Positions 32,153-41,278 of a stretch of DNA of 64,000 bases are shown here, in pieces. The DNA is from Parvibaculum sp040390855. GTDB lineage: Bacteria > Pseudomonadota > Alphaproteobacteria > Parvibaculales > Parvibaculaceae. The position numbers were made by a program, and so were the translations under genes. The notes under the pieces are model-generated. The model worked only from the letters and a program-made list of their open reading frames with translations, did no database searches and was not told the DNA's origin. Numbering within the stretch: the first letter of the stretch is position 1; each line of letters starts with the position of its first letter. The stretch is from positions 62,001-126,000 of the forward strand of contig JAZJXO010000002.1 in the NCBI GenBank assembly GCA_040390855.1. Direction: 5' to 3'.

Positions 32153-32470
32153 CTTTGTCTGGAAGACAACGGACGAAGCTCAATTTAGCGACGCTTCATG
32201 ACGGCAGATCGTGACCCCCACCCAAAAATCCAAGGAGATTTTTAGCTCCGGCGGGACATTGGTCCACCGGACCAATGTCTATTCTGCCTGCGACCCCACA
32301 AGGGGGAGGAGGAAGATAAGAGAAAAGGGGGCGTCAAAAGGCATCATTTGGGGGGAAAATGCTCACGCCGCTTGTACTTAAGCGGCGCACAGCCTAAAAA
32401 CTCCGCTCCGCCCCTGTGGACAACTTTAGGGCTGCTGATCCCTCGCCGCCCCTTCTGAATTCAAGAGATC
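32153..32470. other. 318-bp spacer with a 25-bp perfect dyad and a second hairpin
   Basis: No gene was recognised. At 32255-32279 the arms GACATTGGTCC and GGACCAATGTC pair perfectly around a 3-base centre. A second hairpin has arms CGCCGCTT (32366-32373) and AAGCGGCG (32380-32387). Between them is a purine-rich tract (32303-32330). The dyad's TTGGTCC/GGACCAA halves recall GntR-type operators such as PdhR sites, though the spacing differs. Either the dyad controls the malic enzyme gene or it folds in its leader. No T-run follows, so neither looks like a terminator. Confidence 0.5.
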
Positions 32471-34735
32471 ATGAGCAAGAAGCGCCGCACGTTTACCGAC
32501 GAGGAAGCCCTCCTTTTCCATTCGCAGGGAAAGCCGGGCAAGCTCGAAATCAACCCGACAAAGCCGATGGCCACCCAGCACGATCTGGCGCTGGCCTATT
32601 CGCCCGGTGTTGCGGTGCCGGTGCGCGCCATTGCCGAGAACCCCGACGCAGCCTACGAATACACAACCAAGGGCAATATGGTCGCTGTCATTTCCAACGG
32701 CACCGCCATTCTGGGCCTTGGCGATCTCGGCGCCCTGGCATCAAAGCCGGTGATGGAAGGCAAGGCCGTTCTCTTCAAACGCTTTGCCGATGTCGACTGC
32801 ATCGACCTTGAAGTCGATACCAAGAATGTGGACGAGTTTATCGGCGCGGTGCGCTATCTCGGACCCTCTTTCGGCGGTATCAATCTCGAAGATATTTCGG
32901 CACCCGACTGCTTCATCATCGAAAGCCGCTTGCGCGAGATGATGAACATTCCCGTTTTCCATGACGACCAGCACGGCACCGCGATCATCACGGCGGCCGG
33001 TCTGATCAATGCGCTCTATCTCACCGGCCGCGACATCAAAGACGTGAAGGTCGTTGTCAACGGCGCGGGCTCGGCGGGCATTGCCTGTCTCGAACTCATC
33101 AAGGCGCTGGGCCTGCCGCATGAGAACGCGCTGCTCTGCGACACCAAGGGCGTCATCTATCAGGGCCGCCTCGAAGGCATGAACCAGTGGAAGTCGGCCC
33201 ACGCCATTGCCACCACGGCGCGCACGCTGGAAGACGCGATGGAGGGGGCGGATGTGGTGCTCGGTCTGTCGGCCAAGGGCGCGTTGACGCCGAAGATGAT
33301 CAAGTCGATGGCAGCAAAGCCGATCATCTTTGCAATGGCGAACCCAGATCCGGAAATCACGCCGGAAGAGGTTGCCGCCATTCGTGACGATGCGATTGTC
33401 GCGACGGGCCGCTCTGACTATCCCAATCAGGTGAATAACGTTCTCGGCTTTCCTTATATCTTCCGCGGCGCGCTCGACGTGCGGGCGACGCAGATCAACG
33501 AGGATATGAAAATCGCCTGTGCCGAGGCACTCGCAAAGCTCGCGCGGGAAGACGTGCCCGACGAAGTGGCTGCCGCCTATCAGGGCGAGCGTCCGCGCTT
33601 TGGCCGACAATATATTATTCCGGTGCCGTTCGACCCGCGCCTCATCCGCGAAATTCCGCCCGCCGTTGCCAAGGCCGCGATGGACAGTGGCGTCGCGCGT
33701 CATCCCATTGTCGATATGGATGCCTACAAGAACCAGCTCTCGGCGCGGCTGTCGCCGACGGCGGGCATGTTGCAGGTGATCGTCGATAAAGTGCGCCGCG
33801 ATCCCAAACGGGTTGTCTTTGCCGAAGGCGAAGAAGAGCGCGTGATCCGCGCCGCCATTACCTTCCGCGATTCAGGGCTTGGTCATCCGATCCTTGTGGG
33901 CCGCGAAGAACGCATCCGCGACACATTGCGCGACATTGGCCTCGATCCGACCATCGGTCTCGACATTCGCAACGCCGCCAATTCTCCGCAGGCGGCGGGC
34001 TATGCCGAATTTCTTTACAAGCGTTTGCAACGGCAGGGGTTCCTCACGCGCGACTGCACACGCCTTGTGAACAATGACCGCAACATCTTCTCGGCCTGCA
34101 TGGTCGAGATGGGGGACGCGGACGCGATGGTCACCGGCACGACACGCAACTATGCTGTCGCGCTCGAAGACGTGCTGAAGGTGATCGACCCGATCGAAGG
34201 CCGCCGCATCATCGGCGTGACGCTTGTGGTCTCGCGCGGACAGACAGTGCTGGTCGCCGACACAACTGTCCATGAAATGCCGACGGCTGAAGAGCTTGCC
34301 GATATTGCGGTATCTGCTGCCGATGTGGCGCGGCGTCTCGGCTATGAGCCGCGCGTCGCCATGCTGTCGTCGAGCACTTTCGGCAATCCGATGCATGAAC
34401 GCTCGGTGCGTCTGCGCGAAGCGGTGGCGATCCTTGATGCACGTCATGTCGATTTTGAATATGACGGCGAGATGGCGGCTGACGTGGCCCTGTCGAAAGA
34501 AGCGATGGCGCTTTATCCGTTCTGCCGTCTTTCGGACACGGCCAACGTTCTCATCATGCCGGCCATTCACTCGGCGGCGATTTCGACAAAGCTGCTGAAA
34601 GAACTCGGCCAGTCAACGCTTGTGGGGCCGCTGCTTGTCGGCCTCAAGCGCTCGGTACAGATCGCGCCGATCGGCTCTAACGTGACGGATCTCGTCAATA
34701 TCGCCGCGATTGCCGCCTATAATCTGGATCGTTGA
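32471..34735 (+). CDS. maeB: NAD(P)-dependent malic enzyme fused to a phosphotransacetylase-like domain
   Basis: 754 residues, the size of the two-domain bacterial malic enzymes (Dme/Tme of rhizobia, MaeB of E. coli). The N-terminal part has Y-S-P-G-V-A-V-P, the metal-site motif H-D-D-Q-H-G-T-A and the nucleotide loop G-A-G-S-A-G-I-A. The last 330 residues form a phosphate acetyltransferase-like domain (F-A-E-G-E-E-E-R-V-I-R-A) that is regulatory, commonly binding acetyl-CoA. It converts malate to pyruvate and CO2, feeding acetyl-CoA production during growth on fatty or dicarboxylic acids. Cofactor preference cannot be read here. Upstream, a 318-base spacer carries dyads that may regulate it. 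Confidence 0.93.
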   Translation: MSKKRRTFTDEEALLFHSQGKPGKLEINPTKPMATQHDLALAYSPGVAVPVRAIAENPDAAYEYTTKGNMVAVISNGTAILGLGDLGALASKPVMEGKAVLFKRFADVDCIDLEVDTKNVDEFIGAVRYLGPSFGGINLEDISAPDCFIIESRLREMMNIPVFHDDQHGTAIITAAGLINALYLTGRDIKDVKVVVNGAGSAGIACLELIKALGLPHENALLCDTKGVIYQGRLEGMNQWKSAHAIATTARTLEDAMEGADVVLGLSAKGALTPKMIKSMAAKPIIFAMANPDPEITPEEVAAIRDDAIVATGRSDYPNQVNNVLGFPYIFRGALDVRATQINEDMKIACAEALAKLAREDVPDEVAAAYQGERPRFGRQYIIPVPFDPRLIREIPPAVAKAAMDSGVARHPIVDMDAYKNQLSARLSPTAGMLQVIVDKVRRDPKRVVFAEGEEERVIRAAITFRDSGLGHPILVGREERIRDTLRDIGLDPTIGLDIRNAANSPQAAGYAEFLYKRLQRQGFLTRDCTRLVNNDRNIFSACMVEMGDADAMVTGTTRNYAVALEDVLKVIDPIEGRRIIGVTLVVSRGQTVLVADTTVHEMPTAEELADIAVSAADVARRLGYEPRVAMLSSSTFGNPMHERSVRLREAVAILDARHVDFEYDGEMAADVALSKEAMALYPFCRLSDTANVLIMPAIHSAAISTKLLKELGQSTLVGPLLVGLKRSVQIAPIGSNVTDLVNIAAIAAYNLDR

Positions 34736-34799
34736 GTTTGGCTTGATCGGCATTTTCTAACGCGCCATGATGGGCCTTCATTAAAGTGAAGGGGTCATC

Positions 34800-35243
34800 A
34801 TGGCGTTTTTCAAAACAGCAGTGCTTGCAGCTTCATTGATCGCATCGGCTTTTGGGTTTGCCGCGCAGGCCGAGGAGACAGCGAGCCCCTGGCCTGCCGG
34901 TGCCGCGCCCTACATCATCTCGCCTGCAAACGGGGCGACAGTGAAAAGTCCGGTCAAGGTTGTCTTCGGTTTGCACGGGCTTGGCGTTGCGCCTGCCGGT
35001 GTCGAGAAACCCAAGACCGGCCATCATCATCTGCTGATCGACACAAAAGCGCCGACAGGCGAAGAGCTTGATTTCGCGATCCCCATGGATGACCAGCACA
35101 AGCATTTCGGCGGGGGGCAGACGGAGGCCACGATTGAGCTTGCGCCCGGCAAGCATACGCTGCAACTCATCATGGGGGATGCGGCGCATATCGCGCATCA
35201 TCCGCCGCTCGTCTCGGATGTGATTACGATCACGGTCGAGTGA
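34800..35243 (+). CDS. Secreted DUF4399 protein, His-rich
   Basis: 147 residues with a clear Sec signal peptide (charged start, hydrophobic helix, A-Q-A cleavage near residue 24). The mature part matches DUF4399: P-A-N-G-A-T-V-K-S-P, F-G-L-H-G, G-H-H-H-L-L-I-D and M-D-D-Q-H-K-H-F-G-G-G-Q-T-E. A periplasmic beta-sandwich is likely; the many histidines suggest metal binding, but no function is established. It is 64 bases after maeB and may be transcribed separately; a small hairpin (CCTTCA/TGAAGG) lies in between. Confidence 0.82.
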   Translation: MAFFKTAVLAASLIASAFGFAAQAEETASPWPAGAAPYIISPANGATVKSPVKVVFGLHGLGVAPAGVEKPKTGHHHLLIDTKAPTGEELDFAIPMDDQHKHFGGGQTEATIELAPGKHTLQLIMGDAAHIAHHPPLVSDVITITVE

Positions 35244-35246
35244 TTT

Positions 35247-36218
35247 TCAACTGTTTGGGATCGAACCGAATTTGGTGGCGTAGCGTTCGGCGATCTGCGC
35301 GACAGGGAAGACGATCAGCACGTCTGTCGTGCCGAACTGGCGGTCGATGACCGCGCCGTCGCCGATATAGCAACCGGCCCGCAGGTAACCTTTGATCATC
35401 GGCGGCAACATGCGCCAAGCTTGCTTGGCATTGATCTCGGACTTGGGGATCAGGTTCATCTCGGTGAAGCGGGCGGGCAGGGCGCGCACATACCAATCAG
35501 CCGGCGTCAGATGATAATGATAGAGATAGGAAAACGGGATCGCGAGATCGGCGGGCTCGGTGCTTTCAAAGCTCGCGCAACCGAACATCACATCAAGATT
35601 GCGGCTCGCCACATATTGCGCGATGCCGTGCCAGAGAAGTTCCACCGTGGGTCTTGTGCGATAGGGCGGCAGGACGCAGGAACGGCCAAGCTCCAGAAAC
35701 TGTATGTCGGGACCGGCGCGGGCGAGAAGCGGCGCGATGTCAAATTCACTGGCGGTGTAGAAGCCGCCATTGCGGTTCGCGACCGACTGGCGCAGCAGGC
35801 GGTAACAGCCCACCACCGCTTCGGGCCGGAAGATATCTTCCAATGAACCGTCCGCGAGCTTGTGGTCAACAACCAGCAGGTGATCGCAGAAGCTGTCGAA
35901 GCGGTCAACGTCGCGGCGCGTGGCGCGGGTCTCGGCATCCGGTATCGCTGACATTTCTTCGTAGAAGACGTGATAGCGCAGCGCCTGCGCGGCGTCGATC
36001 TCGGCTGGCGTTGTGGCAATGCGGACTTCCAGCGTGCCCTTGCGGCCAAAGCTCATCGGGACCGCAAGCTCTGTTGCAGCCGCCATCACCTTGTCCGCGT
36101 TGGGCGCGGGCACAGTCATTGGTATGTCCCTCATCCGCATATCACCCAAACCAGCCTGAAGCCGGTTATGTGCGATCTTGGCCGCCAAGCTTGGATAGCT
36201 CAGGCTCTGACCAAACAT
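35247..36218 (-). CDS. GNAT-fold acyltransferase, OlsB-like (ornithine lipid synthesis)
   Basis: 323 residues with an AAAGGA ribosome site. From residue 60 it matches the acyltransferase family of L-ornithine N-alpha-acyltransferase (OlsB): the helix A-Q-A-L-R-Y-H-V-F-Y-E-E-M, D-V-D-R-F-D-S-F-C-D-H-L-L-V, V-G-C-Y-R-L-L, E-L-G-R-S-C-V and the C-terminal K-G-Y-L-R-A-G. OlsB moves a 3-hydroxyacyl group from ACP to ornithine, making lyso-ornithine lipid. An OlsA partner is not adjacent. The first ~50 residues are a variable extension. Hemolysin-like haemin storage proteins share the fold, so the substrate is probable, not certain. Confidence 0.8.
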   Translation of the reverse strand: MFGQSLSYPSLAAKIAHNRLQAGLGDMRMRDIPMTVPAPNADKVMAAATELAVPMSFGRKGTLEVRIATTPAEIDAAQALRYHVFYEEMSAIPDAETRATRRDVDRFDSFCDHLLVVDHKLADGSLEDIFRPEAVVGCYRLLRQSVANRNGGFYTASEFDIAPLLARAGPDIQFLELGRSCVLPPYRTRPTVELLWHGIAQYVASRNLDVMFGCASFESTEPADLAIPFSYLYHYHLTPADWYVRALPARFTEMNLIPKSEINAKQAWRMLPPMIKGYLRAGCYIGDGAVIDRQFGTTDVLIVFPVAQIAERYATKFGSIPNS

Positions 36219-36381
36219 ATAGCTATCCTTTCACCAAGATGCACCCCTGCCAAGGCACGAGGGGATTTGCGGACTACTTGTCGCGCATTTGTGCGGCAGT
36301 CGTGTGACGGGGACAAGGGATTGAAAAAATTGGGATTTCAGCCGGAGATGGTCCGGGGGCGGAGATATGGTGCGGGCCGAA

Positions 36382-37800
36382 TCAGGCGGCGGCTTTCGGG
36401 GCCCGCATGAAAATCACGATGAGAACGAGGGCTGGGATGGCTATAGTTCCGGTCGAGAAGAAGAAAGGCACGTAACCTGCGGTTTTTTCAGTCAGCATCG
36501 GCCAATGTCCGATCACGAGGTCGCGCAGGGGACCGGGCTCCGAAAAATGATCAACCATGCGGCCTGACTGACCACCCAGCAATTTGCCCGGCAGCGCATA
36601 GATCGAACTGAAAAGCGCATATTGGGTGGCGGTGAACTCGCGCGCGGTGAGCGAGGACATATAGGCAATGAGGCAGGTGCCGGCAAAGCCGCCGGAAAAA
36701 TTCTCGGCGCTGATCGTGAGCGTGAGGGCCGTGAGATCCGTACCCTGCATGGCGAGCCAGGCGAACATGAAATTGGTGAGCATGGCCGCGGTGACACCGA
36801 TAAGCATGGAGGGCATGATTCCGATACCGGCAACGACAAGGCCGCCCGCGATAGCTCCCAGGATCGTCATCCAGACGCCAAAAAGTTTGACGACGGTGGC
36901 GATTTCGGCGAGCGAGAAGCCGAGGTCGATATAGAGCGGGTTCGCCATGACGCCGAGGACAAAATCGGGCACACGGTAAAGCCCGATAAGCGCAAGGATC
37001 GCCAATGCCTTCCACCCTTCACGCCCGAAAAACTCGATAAAGGGCGCAAAGACCGCACGGTAGACCCAGGCGACGGCATTCTTGGCGCGGCCGTGAAGAT
37101 GATAGCTGGCGGTGAAGGCTTCGACCCTGTCCTCACCGATGACGGGCGCATCGCTTTCCGCAAGGCGCGGCGAGAAGAGCGTCGCGGCAAAGCCCACCCC
37201 CATGAGAAGCGCCATGGCAAGATAGGCGACATGCCACGAGACGAAGTCGGCGAGATAGAGCGCACCAGCCCCCGACGCGATGATCGCGAAGCGGTAGCCG
37301 AGCTGATAGGCGGCCGCCATCGCGCCCTGTTCATCATCGGATGCCGCCTCGATGCGCCAGGCGTCAATGGAGATGTCCTGCGTGGCCGATGCAAAGGCGA
37401 GGAGGACCGCAAGGAGCGCGATGGGTAGAAGCGATTGCGAGGGGTCGCAGAAAGACATGGCGACAAGGGCTACCGCAATAACCGATTGCGCCAGCACCAT
37501 CCAGGCGCGGCGCTTGCCGAGCAGATCATCAAGCACCGGCAACCTGATCTGGTCGATGAGCGGGGCCCAGAGGAATTTCACCGTATAGGCAAGGCCGACA
37601 TAGCTCATCAAGCCGATGTCGGTGCGCGAGACGCCTGCGGTGCGCAGCCATGCCGAGAGCGTGCCGAAGACGAGAAGGAAGGGGAGACCCGACGAAAAGC
37701 CCAAGAGCAACATCATCAGCAGACGGCGCTCCTTGAAGATCGCAAGCGTTGCCGCCCACCTGTCACGCCGGTTCTTTTGCTGCTCTGCTGTTTCGGTCAT
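36382..37800 (-). CDS. ampG: AmpG-family muropeptide MFS permease
   Basis: 472 residues, a 12-to-14-helix MFS transporter. Diagnostic AmpG segments are G-F-S-S-G-L-P-F-L-L, L-S-A-W-L-R, K-F-L-W-A-P-L-I-D, L-G-K-R-R-A-W and Q-D-I-S-I-D-A-W-R-I-E. It imports GlcNAc-anhydroMurNAc peptides for cell-wall recycling and, in bacteria with ampC, affects beta-lactamase induction. The histidine-kinase gene lies 42 bases upstream on the same strand, so they may be co-transcribed. Confidence 0.88.
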   Translation of the reverse strand: MTETAEQQKNRRDRWAATLAIFKERRLLMMLLLGFSSGLPFLLVFGTLSAWLRTAGVSRTDIGLMSYVGLAYTVKFLWAPLIDQIRLPVLDDLLGKRRAWMVLAQSVIAVALVAMSFCDPSQSLLPIALLAVLLAFASATQDISIDAWRIEAASDDEQGAMAAAYQLGYRFAIIASGAGALYLADFVSWHVAYLAMALLMGVGFAATLFSPRLAESDAPVIGEDRVEAFTASYHLHGRAKNAVAWVYRAVFAPFIEFFGREGWKALAILALIGLYRVPDFVLGVMANPLYIDLGFSLAEIATVVKLFGVWMTILGAIAGGLVVAGIGIMPSMLIGVTAAMLTNFMFAWLAMQGTDLTALTLTISAENFSGGFAGTCLIAYMSSLTAREFTATQYALFSSIYALPGKLLGGQSGRMVDHFSEPGPLRDLVIGHWPMLTEKTAGYVPFFFSTGTIAIPALVLIVIFMRAPKAAA

Positions 37801-37842
37801 CGGTCCCCGCCTCGCTCACATGCGAATCATGCGGGCTCTACT

Positions 37843-40104
37843 TTAGGCGAGATTTTGCGCGGGCACATCTGCAGGCGCGATGCCGAGATCGCTGCGGCGG
37901 TCGGACCATGTGGCAAGCATACGGGCCAGCGCATCAGGGGCCACGGGCTTCGAGAGATAATCATCCATGCCTGCGGCAAAGCAGATCTGTCGGTCATCCG
38001 CCATCGCATTGGCGGTGAGCGCCACAATCGGCAGGCTGGAACGCCCGTCGGACAGGCCCCGGATGCGGCGCGTCGCTTCGAACCCGTCCATGTCAGGCAT
38101 GTGCAGGTCCATCAGCACGAGATCATAGTCTTTACCCGTCGGTTCATCGAGGGCGGCAAGCACCTCGATACCGTTTTTGGCGATGTGGACTTTGTGGCCG
38201 TCGCGCTCCAGAAGTGTGCGGGTGAGAAGCGCATTGATGTCATTGTCTTCGGCAACCAGCACATTGAGACGCGCGGTCCATTCCGGCTGTTGCTTGACAC
38301 GCAAGATGTCGGGGGCACGCAGACCGGAAAAGGCTTTGAGATCGGCGAGCATCTGCTCCTCGTTGTAACGGGCCTTTTCAAATTTCCCCTCAAAGGACTG
38401 CCGCTGCGACCCGTTGCGCAATATCTCAAGCCGCGCTTCGAGCGAGGTGGCGCGTACTGGGCGAACGAGATAGCCGTCGAAGCGGCGCTGGGCGAGCGAG
38501 GGATTGCCTTCCTGACCGAGCAGGGTGGGCAGACGGTCACGATCCTGCGGACGCAAGAGCACCAGCGCATCAAGGCCCGGGGAAACGGCGCGTGCACGCG
38601 ATAGAAGTTCGGTGCCGGACCCTTCGTTTGTATCAATAGGCAGGATCAGCACGTCATAGGTCGATGCCTTGAGGGCTGCAACCATCGCCTCGCTGTTCAA
38701 GGTGAGATCAACTGAGGCACCGGCAAGGCGGGCTGCGCGGGCAAGCGATGCGGCAAGGATCGGACGGTCTTCCAGGATCAGCACGCGCTGACCATCGAGA
38801 TTGGCACGGCGCGGCAAGGCACTTTCAACGGCGGTGAAAGGCAGATGCACGCGGAAGACAGAACCTGCACCCAACGTGCTGTCGACACTGATCGAGCCGC
38901 CCATCGCGGTGACAATGCGGCGCGAAATGGCAAGGCCGAGCCCCGTGCCGTCGAAGCGGCGCGACAAGGTCTGGTCGGCTTGCACGAACTCATCAAAAAT
39001 AATCGGGAGCGTGTCGGGTGCGATGCCGATCCCGCTATCCTCGACCTCGATGATGATGTTCGCCACATCATCTGTATACGAATAGCTCTCAAGGACCGCG
39101 CGGATCGTGATACCACCGGCTTCGGTGAACTTGATCGCATTGCCGGCAAGATTGATCAGGATCTGACGGATGCGGGCATCATCTCCCAGAAGGCGGTCCG
39201 GAATTTGCGGGTCGATCTCGGCGATGATCTCAAGACCTTTTTCAAAAGCCTTAGGCGAGAGAAGTTCGCAGACGCTTTCGAGCACACCGCGCATATCGAA
39301 GGGGGCAGACATGATCCTCACTTTGCCTGCTTCGATTTTGGAATAATCGAGAATGTCATTGATGATCGCAAGCAGCGCATCGCCGGATGTTTTGACCGCT
39401 TCGGCGTAGGAGCGCTGCGCGGCGGTGAGGCTCGTATCGAGGAGCAAGGCCGTCATGCCGAGGACGCCGTTCATGGGTGTCCGGATTTCATGGCTCATCG
39501 CGGCGAGGAACTGGCTTTTGGCGCGATTGGCCGCTTGCACTTCGTCAAGCGTCAGGGCGAGTTTCTCTTCGACCGCCTTGCGCTCGGAAATATCACGACC
39601 GACGATCTGGATCTGGCGGACGTCGCCTGCCTCGTCATGGATGGCAAATTCCTCCCATGAGAACCAGCGCATACCCTGCGCGGTGCGCACACGCCGGTCG
39701 AAATGCACACGCTCAGCGGGGGTGCGGGCTGCATGTTCACCCATGCGGCGCGGGGCCTCATCATCGGGCCCGTCCGGTGTGAAGGGCCGCCCGATCACAT
39801 CCGAGCGGTCGAGGCCGAAGGTGAGACAGAACACATCGTTGACGTAAGTGACGCGGGCCGACATGTCCTGCCGGATGATCACATCACCCTGTACGGCGAC
39901 GAGATCGCGATAATGCTCTTCGCGCTCGGCAAGTTCCCATGTTTTGTCGCGCAGGGTTTCGAGAGCGGCTTCGGCACGCATAGCATCATTGCGGCTGGCG
40001 CGCGCGCGCGCGGAGGCACGCCGCCAGGCTTCAACCCCCAGCAGCAAAACGCTCGCTATGGCCAGAAGCACAAGCGGGACAGGATCGCTGTTCAGAAACG
40101 GCAT
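37843..40104 (-). CDS. Hybrid sensor histidine kinase (PAS, HisKA, HATPase, two receiver domains)
   Basis: 753 residues. One N-terminal membrane helix (V-P-L-V-L-L-A-I-A-S-V-L-L) is followed by a coiled stretch, a PAS domain near 60-175, HisKA with phospho-acceptor M-S-H-E-I-R-T-P-M-N-G, a HATPase with N-L-A-G-N-A-I-K-F, D-S-G-I-G-I and G-T-G-L-G-L-A-I motifs, a degenerate receiver around 450-570, and a C-terminal receiver with phosphate-accepting Asp in V-L-M-D-L-H-M-P-D-M-D-G and Lys in L-S-K-P-V. The middle receiver seems to lack the acceptor Asp. No separate response regulator is adjacent. The signal is unknown. Confidence 0.9.
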   Translation of the reverse strand: MPFLNSDPVPLVLLAIASVLLLGVEAWRRASARARASRNDAMRAEAALETLRDKTWELAEREEHYRDLVAVQGDVIIRQDMSARVTYVNDVFCLTFGLDRSDVIGRPFTPDGPDDEAPRRMGEHAARTPAERVHFDRRVRTAQGMRWFSWEEFAIHDEAGDVRQIQIVGRDISERKAVEEKLALTLDEVQAANRAKSQFLAAMSHEIRTPMNGVLGMTALLLDTSLTAAQRSYAEAVKTSGDALLAIINDILDYSKIEAGKVRIMSAPFDMRGVLESVCELLSPKAFEKGLEIIAEIDPQIPDRLLGDDARIRQILINLAGNAIKFTEAGGITIRAVLESYSYTDDVANIIIEVEDSGIGIAPDTLPIIFDEFVQADQTLSRRFDGTGLGLAISRRIVTAMGGSISVDSTLGAGSVFRVHLPFTAVESALPRRANLDGQRVLILEDRPILAASLARAARLAGASVDLTLNSEAMVAALKASTYDVLILPIDTNEGSGTELLSRARAVSPGLDALVLLRPQDRDRLPTLLGQEGNPSLAQRRFDGYLVRPVRATSLEARLEILRNGSQRQSFEGKFEKARYNEEQMLADLKAFSGLRAPDILRVKQQPEWTARLNVLVAEDNDINALLTRTLLERDGHKVHIAKNGIEVLAALDEPTGKDYDLVLMDLHMPDMDGFEATRRIRGLSDGRSSLPIVALTANAMADDRQICFAAGMDDYLSKPVAPDALARMLATWSDRRSDLGIAPADVPAQNLA

Positions 40105-40241
40105 TGTCGGCAGACCTCTTCCTCAGGTCTGACAGAATGCATCCGACAGGGTTTCCAACTGATTACTTAGGAGGCAGATGGGGCCGGATCTGGCAGAAAA
40201 TGACTCTTTTTGGCCAAGGTAACTCTTGCTTAGCCGGGTTC

Positions 40242-40766
40242 TCAAGCGACCGCGCCGATGACAGGACCTTGCCGACTTGACACCGGCTCACGATAGGCGA
40301 GCGCTTCGGCGATGTGTTGTCGCCTGACACTGCCGGACCCTTCGAGATCAGCCAGCGTGCGGGCAACCCGCATGACCCGGTGATAGCCGCGCGCGGTGAG
40401 GCGCATCCGTTCGGCGGCGTCCCTCAGCAGCCGCAACCCCGCCTCATCGAGCGCTGCGACCTCTTCAAGCAATTCGCCCTCGACATGGGCGTTAAGCTGC
40501 GGAGCGCCCTCGCCCATATGTGCAGCGAGGCGGGCATAGCGCATGGTCTGGATGTCACGCGCCGCAGCGACGCGGGCGGCAACCTCGGCGGACCCTTCGG
40601 CGGGCGGCGGCAGAGAGAGATCGGCAGGCGAGACAGGCGGCACTTCGATGTGAATGTCGATGCGGTCGAGCAGGGGGCCTGACAGTTTTGCCTGATAATC
40701 ACCGACACAGCGCGGCAAACGCCCGCAGGCGCGGGCGGCGTCGCTGGCATGACCGCAACGGCATGA
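40242..40766 (-). pseudogene. comM: comM (YifB, Mg-chelatase-like AAA+ helicase) 3' remnant
   Basis: The frame ...C-R-C-G-H-A-S-D-A-A, P-R-C-V-G-D-Y, L-S-G-P-L-L-D-R-I-D-I-H-I-E-V and R-A-Y-H-R-V-M-R-V-A-R-T-L-A-D-L-type C-terminal segment (here R-G-Y-H-R-V-M-R-V-A-R-T) belong to ComM, a hexameric helicase that aids branch migration in natural transformation. Only about 175 of roughly 510 residues remain. The N-terminal lobe with Walker A and B is missing, and the coding sequence runs directly into IS3 orfB near 40766-40774. It cannot be functional. gshB, a common comM neighbour in alphaproteobacteria, is still close by. Confidence 0.85.
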
Positions 40767-40773
40767 TCGCGTT

Positions 40774-40863
40774 GCCTAGCTTCTCTAGCGTGCGTCTTGC
40801 TGGCAGGTGCGACTGCTCGACGAGCCTGATGATCTCGAGTTTCTCGGATGCAGGGTACCTCAT
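40774..40863 (-). pseudogene. IS3 orfB N-terminal fragment
   Basis: Thirty codons beginning M-R-Y-P-A-S-E-K-L-E-I-I-R-L-V-E-Q-S and ending at R-T-L-E-K-L-G, the conserved HTH-like start of IS3-group OrfB. The expected continuation (I-P-R-x-T-F-Y) is missing and comM-derived sequence takes over. Its ATG overlaps the orfA stop, the normal arrangement for programmed -1 frameshifting in IS3 elements. Confidence 0.8.
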
Positions 40864-41234
40864 GCGTCGTCTCCCCCATCCGCGATCATGTTTTTTTTGA
40901 GCAGACGCAGCTCAAGAGCCTGCTCGGCAACGACCTCCTTCAGGGCAGTCGCTTCTCGCCGCAGGTCCTTCACCTCGTCGGTTGTGGCCGCACGAGACGT
41001 ATCGCCAGCCAACCTGCGCTTGCCTGCTTCCATGAACTCCTTCGACCAGGTGTAATACAGGCTCTGAGCGATACCTTCCTTGCGACACAGCTCGGCAATG
41101 CTGTCCTCGCCGCGTAAGCCTTCCAGCACAATCCTGATCTTGTCTTCGGCTGAGAAATGCCGGCGCGTCGCCCGCCGGATGTCTTTGACCACCTGCTCGG
41201 CAGGCCTCTTGGAGCTCGGGTGTTTGCTGTTCAT
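40860..41234 (-). CDS. IS3-family transposase OrfA
   Basis: 124 residues, full length. The HTH is in F-S-A-E-D-K-I-R-I-V-L-E-G-L and I-A-E-L-C-R-K-E-G-I-A-Q-S-L-Y-Y-T-W-S-K-E-F; a leucine-zipper-like C-terminal helix (V-K-D-L-R-R-E-A-T-A-L-K-E-V-V-A-E) follows. OrfA alone cannot transpose; its OrfB is truncated, so the element is inactive unless helped in trans. It may still bind ends of relatives elsewhere in the genome. Confidence 0.88.
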   Translation of the reverse strand: MNSKHPSSKRPAEQVVKDIRRATRRHFSAEDKIRIVLEGLRGEDSIAELCRKEGIAQSLYYTWSKEFMEAGKRRLAGDTSRAATTDEVKDLRREATALKEVVAEQALELRLLKKNMIADGGDDA

Positions 41235-41278
41235 ATCCAGTCCTCCGTCACTGCGACGAGAACTAAATACTCCTTAAG

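Noticed and set aside
32741..33703. 320-codon minus-strand frame inside maeB
   Set aside because: Antisense shadow; maeB is clearly coding on the plus strand.
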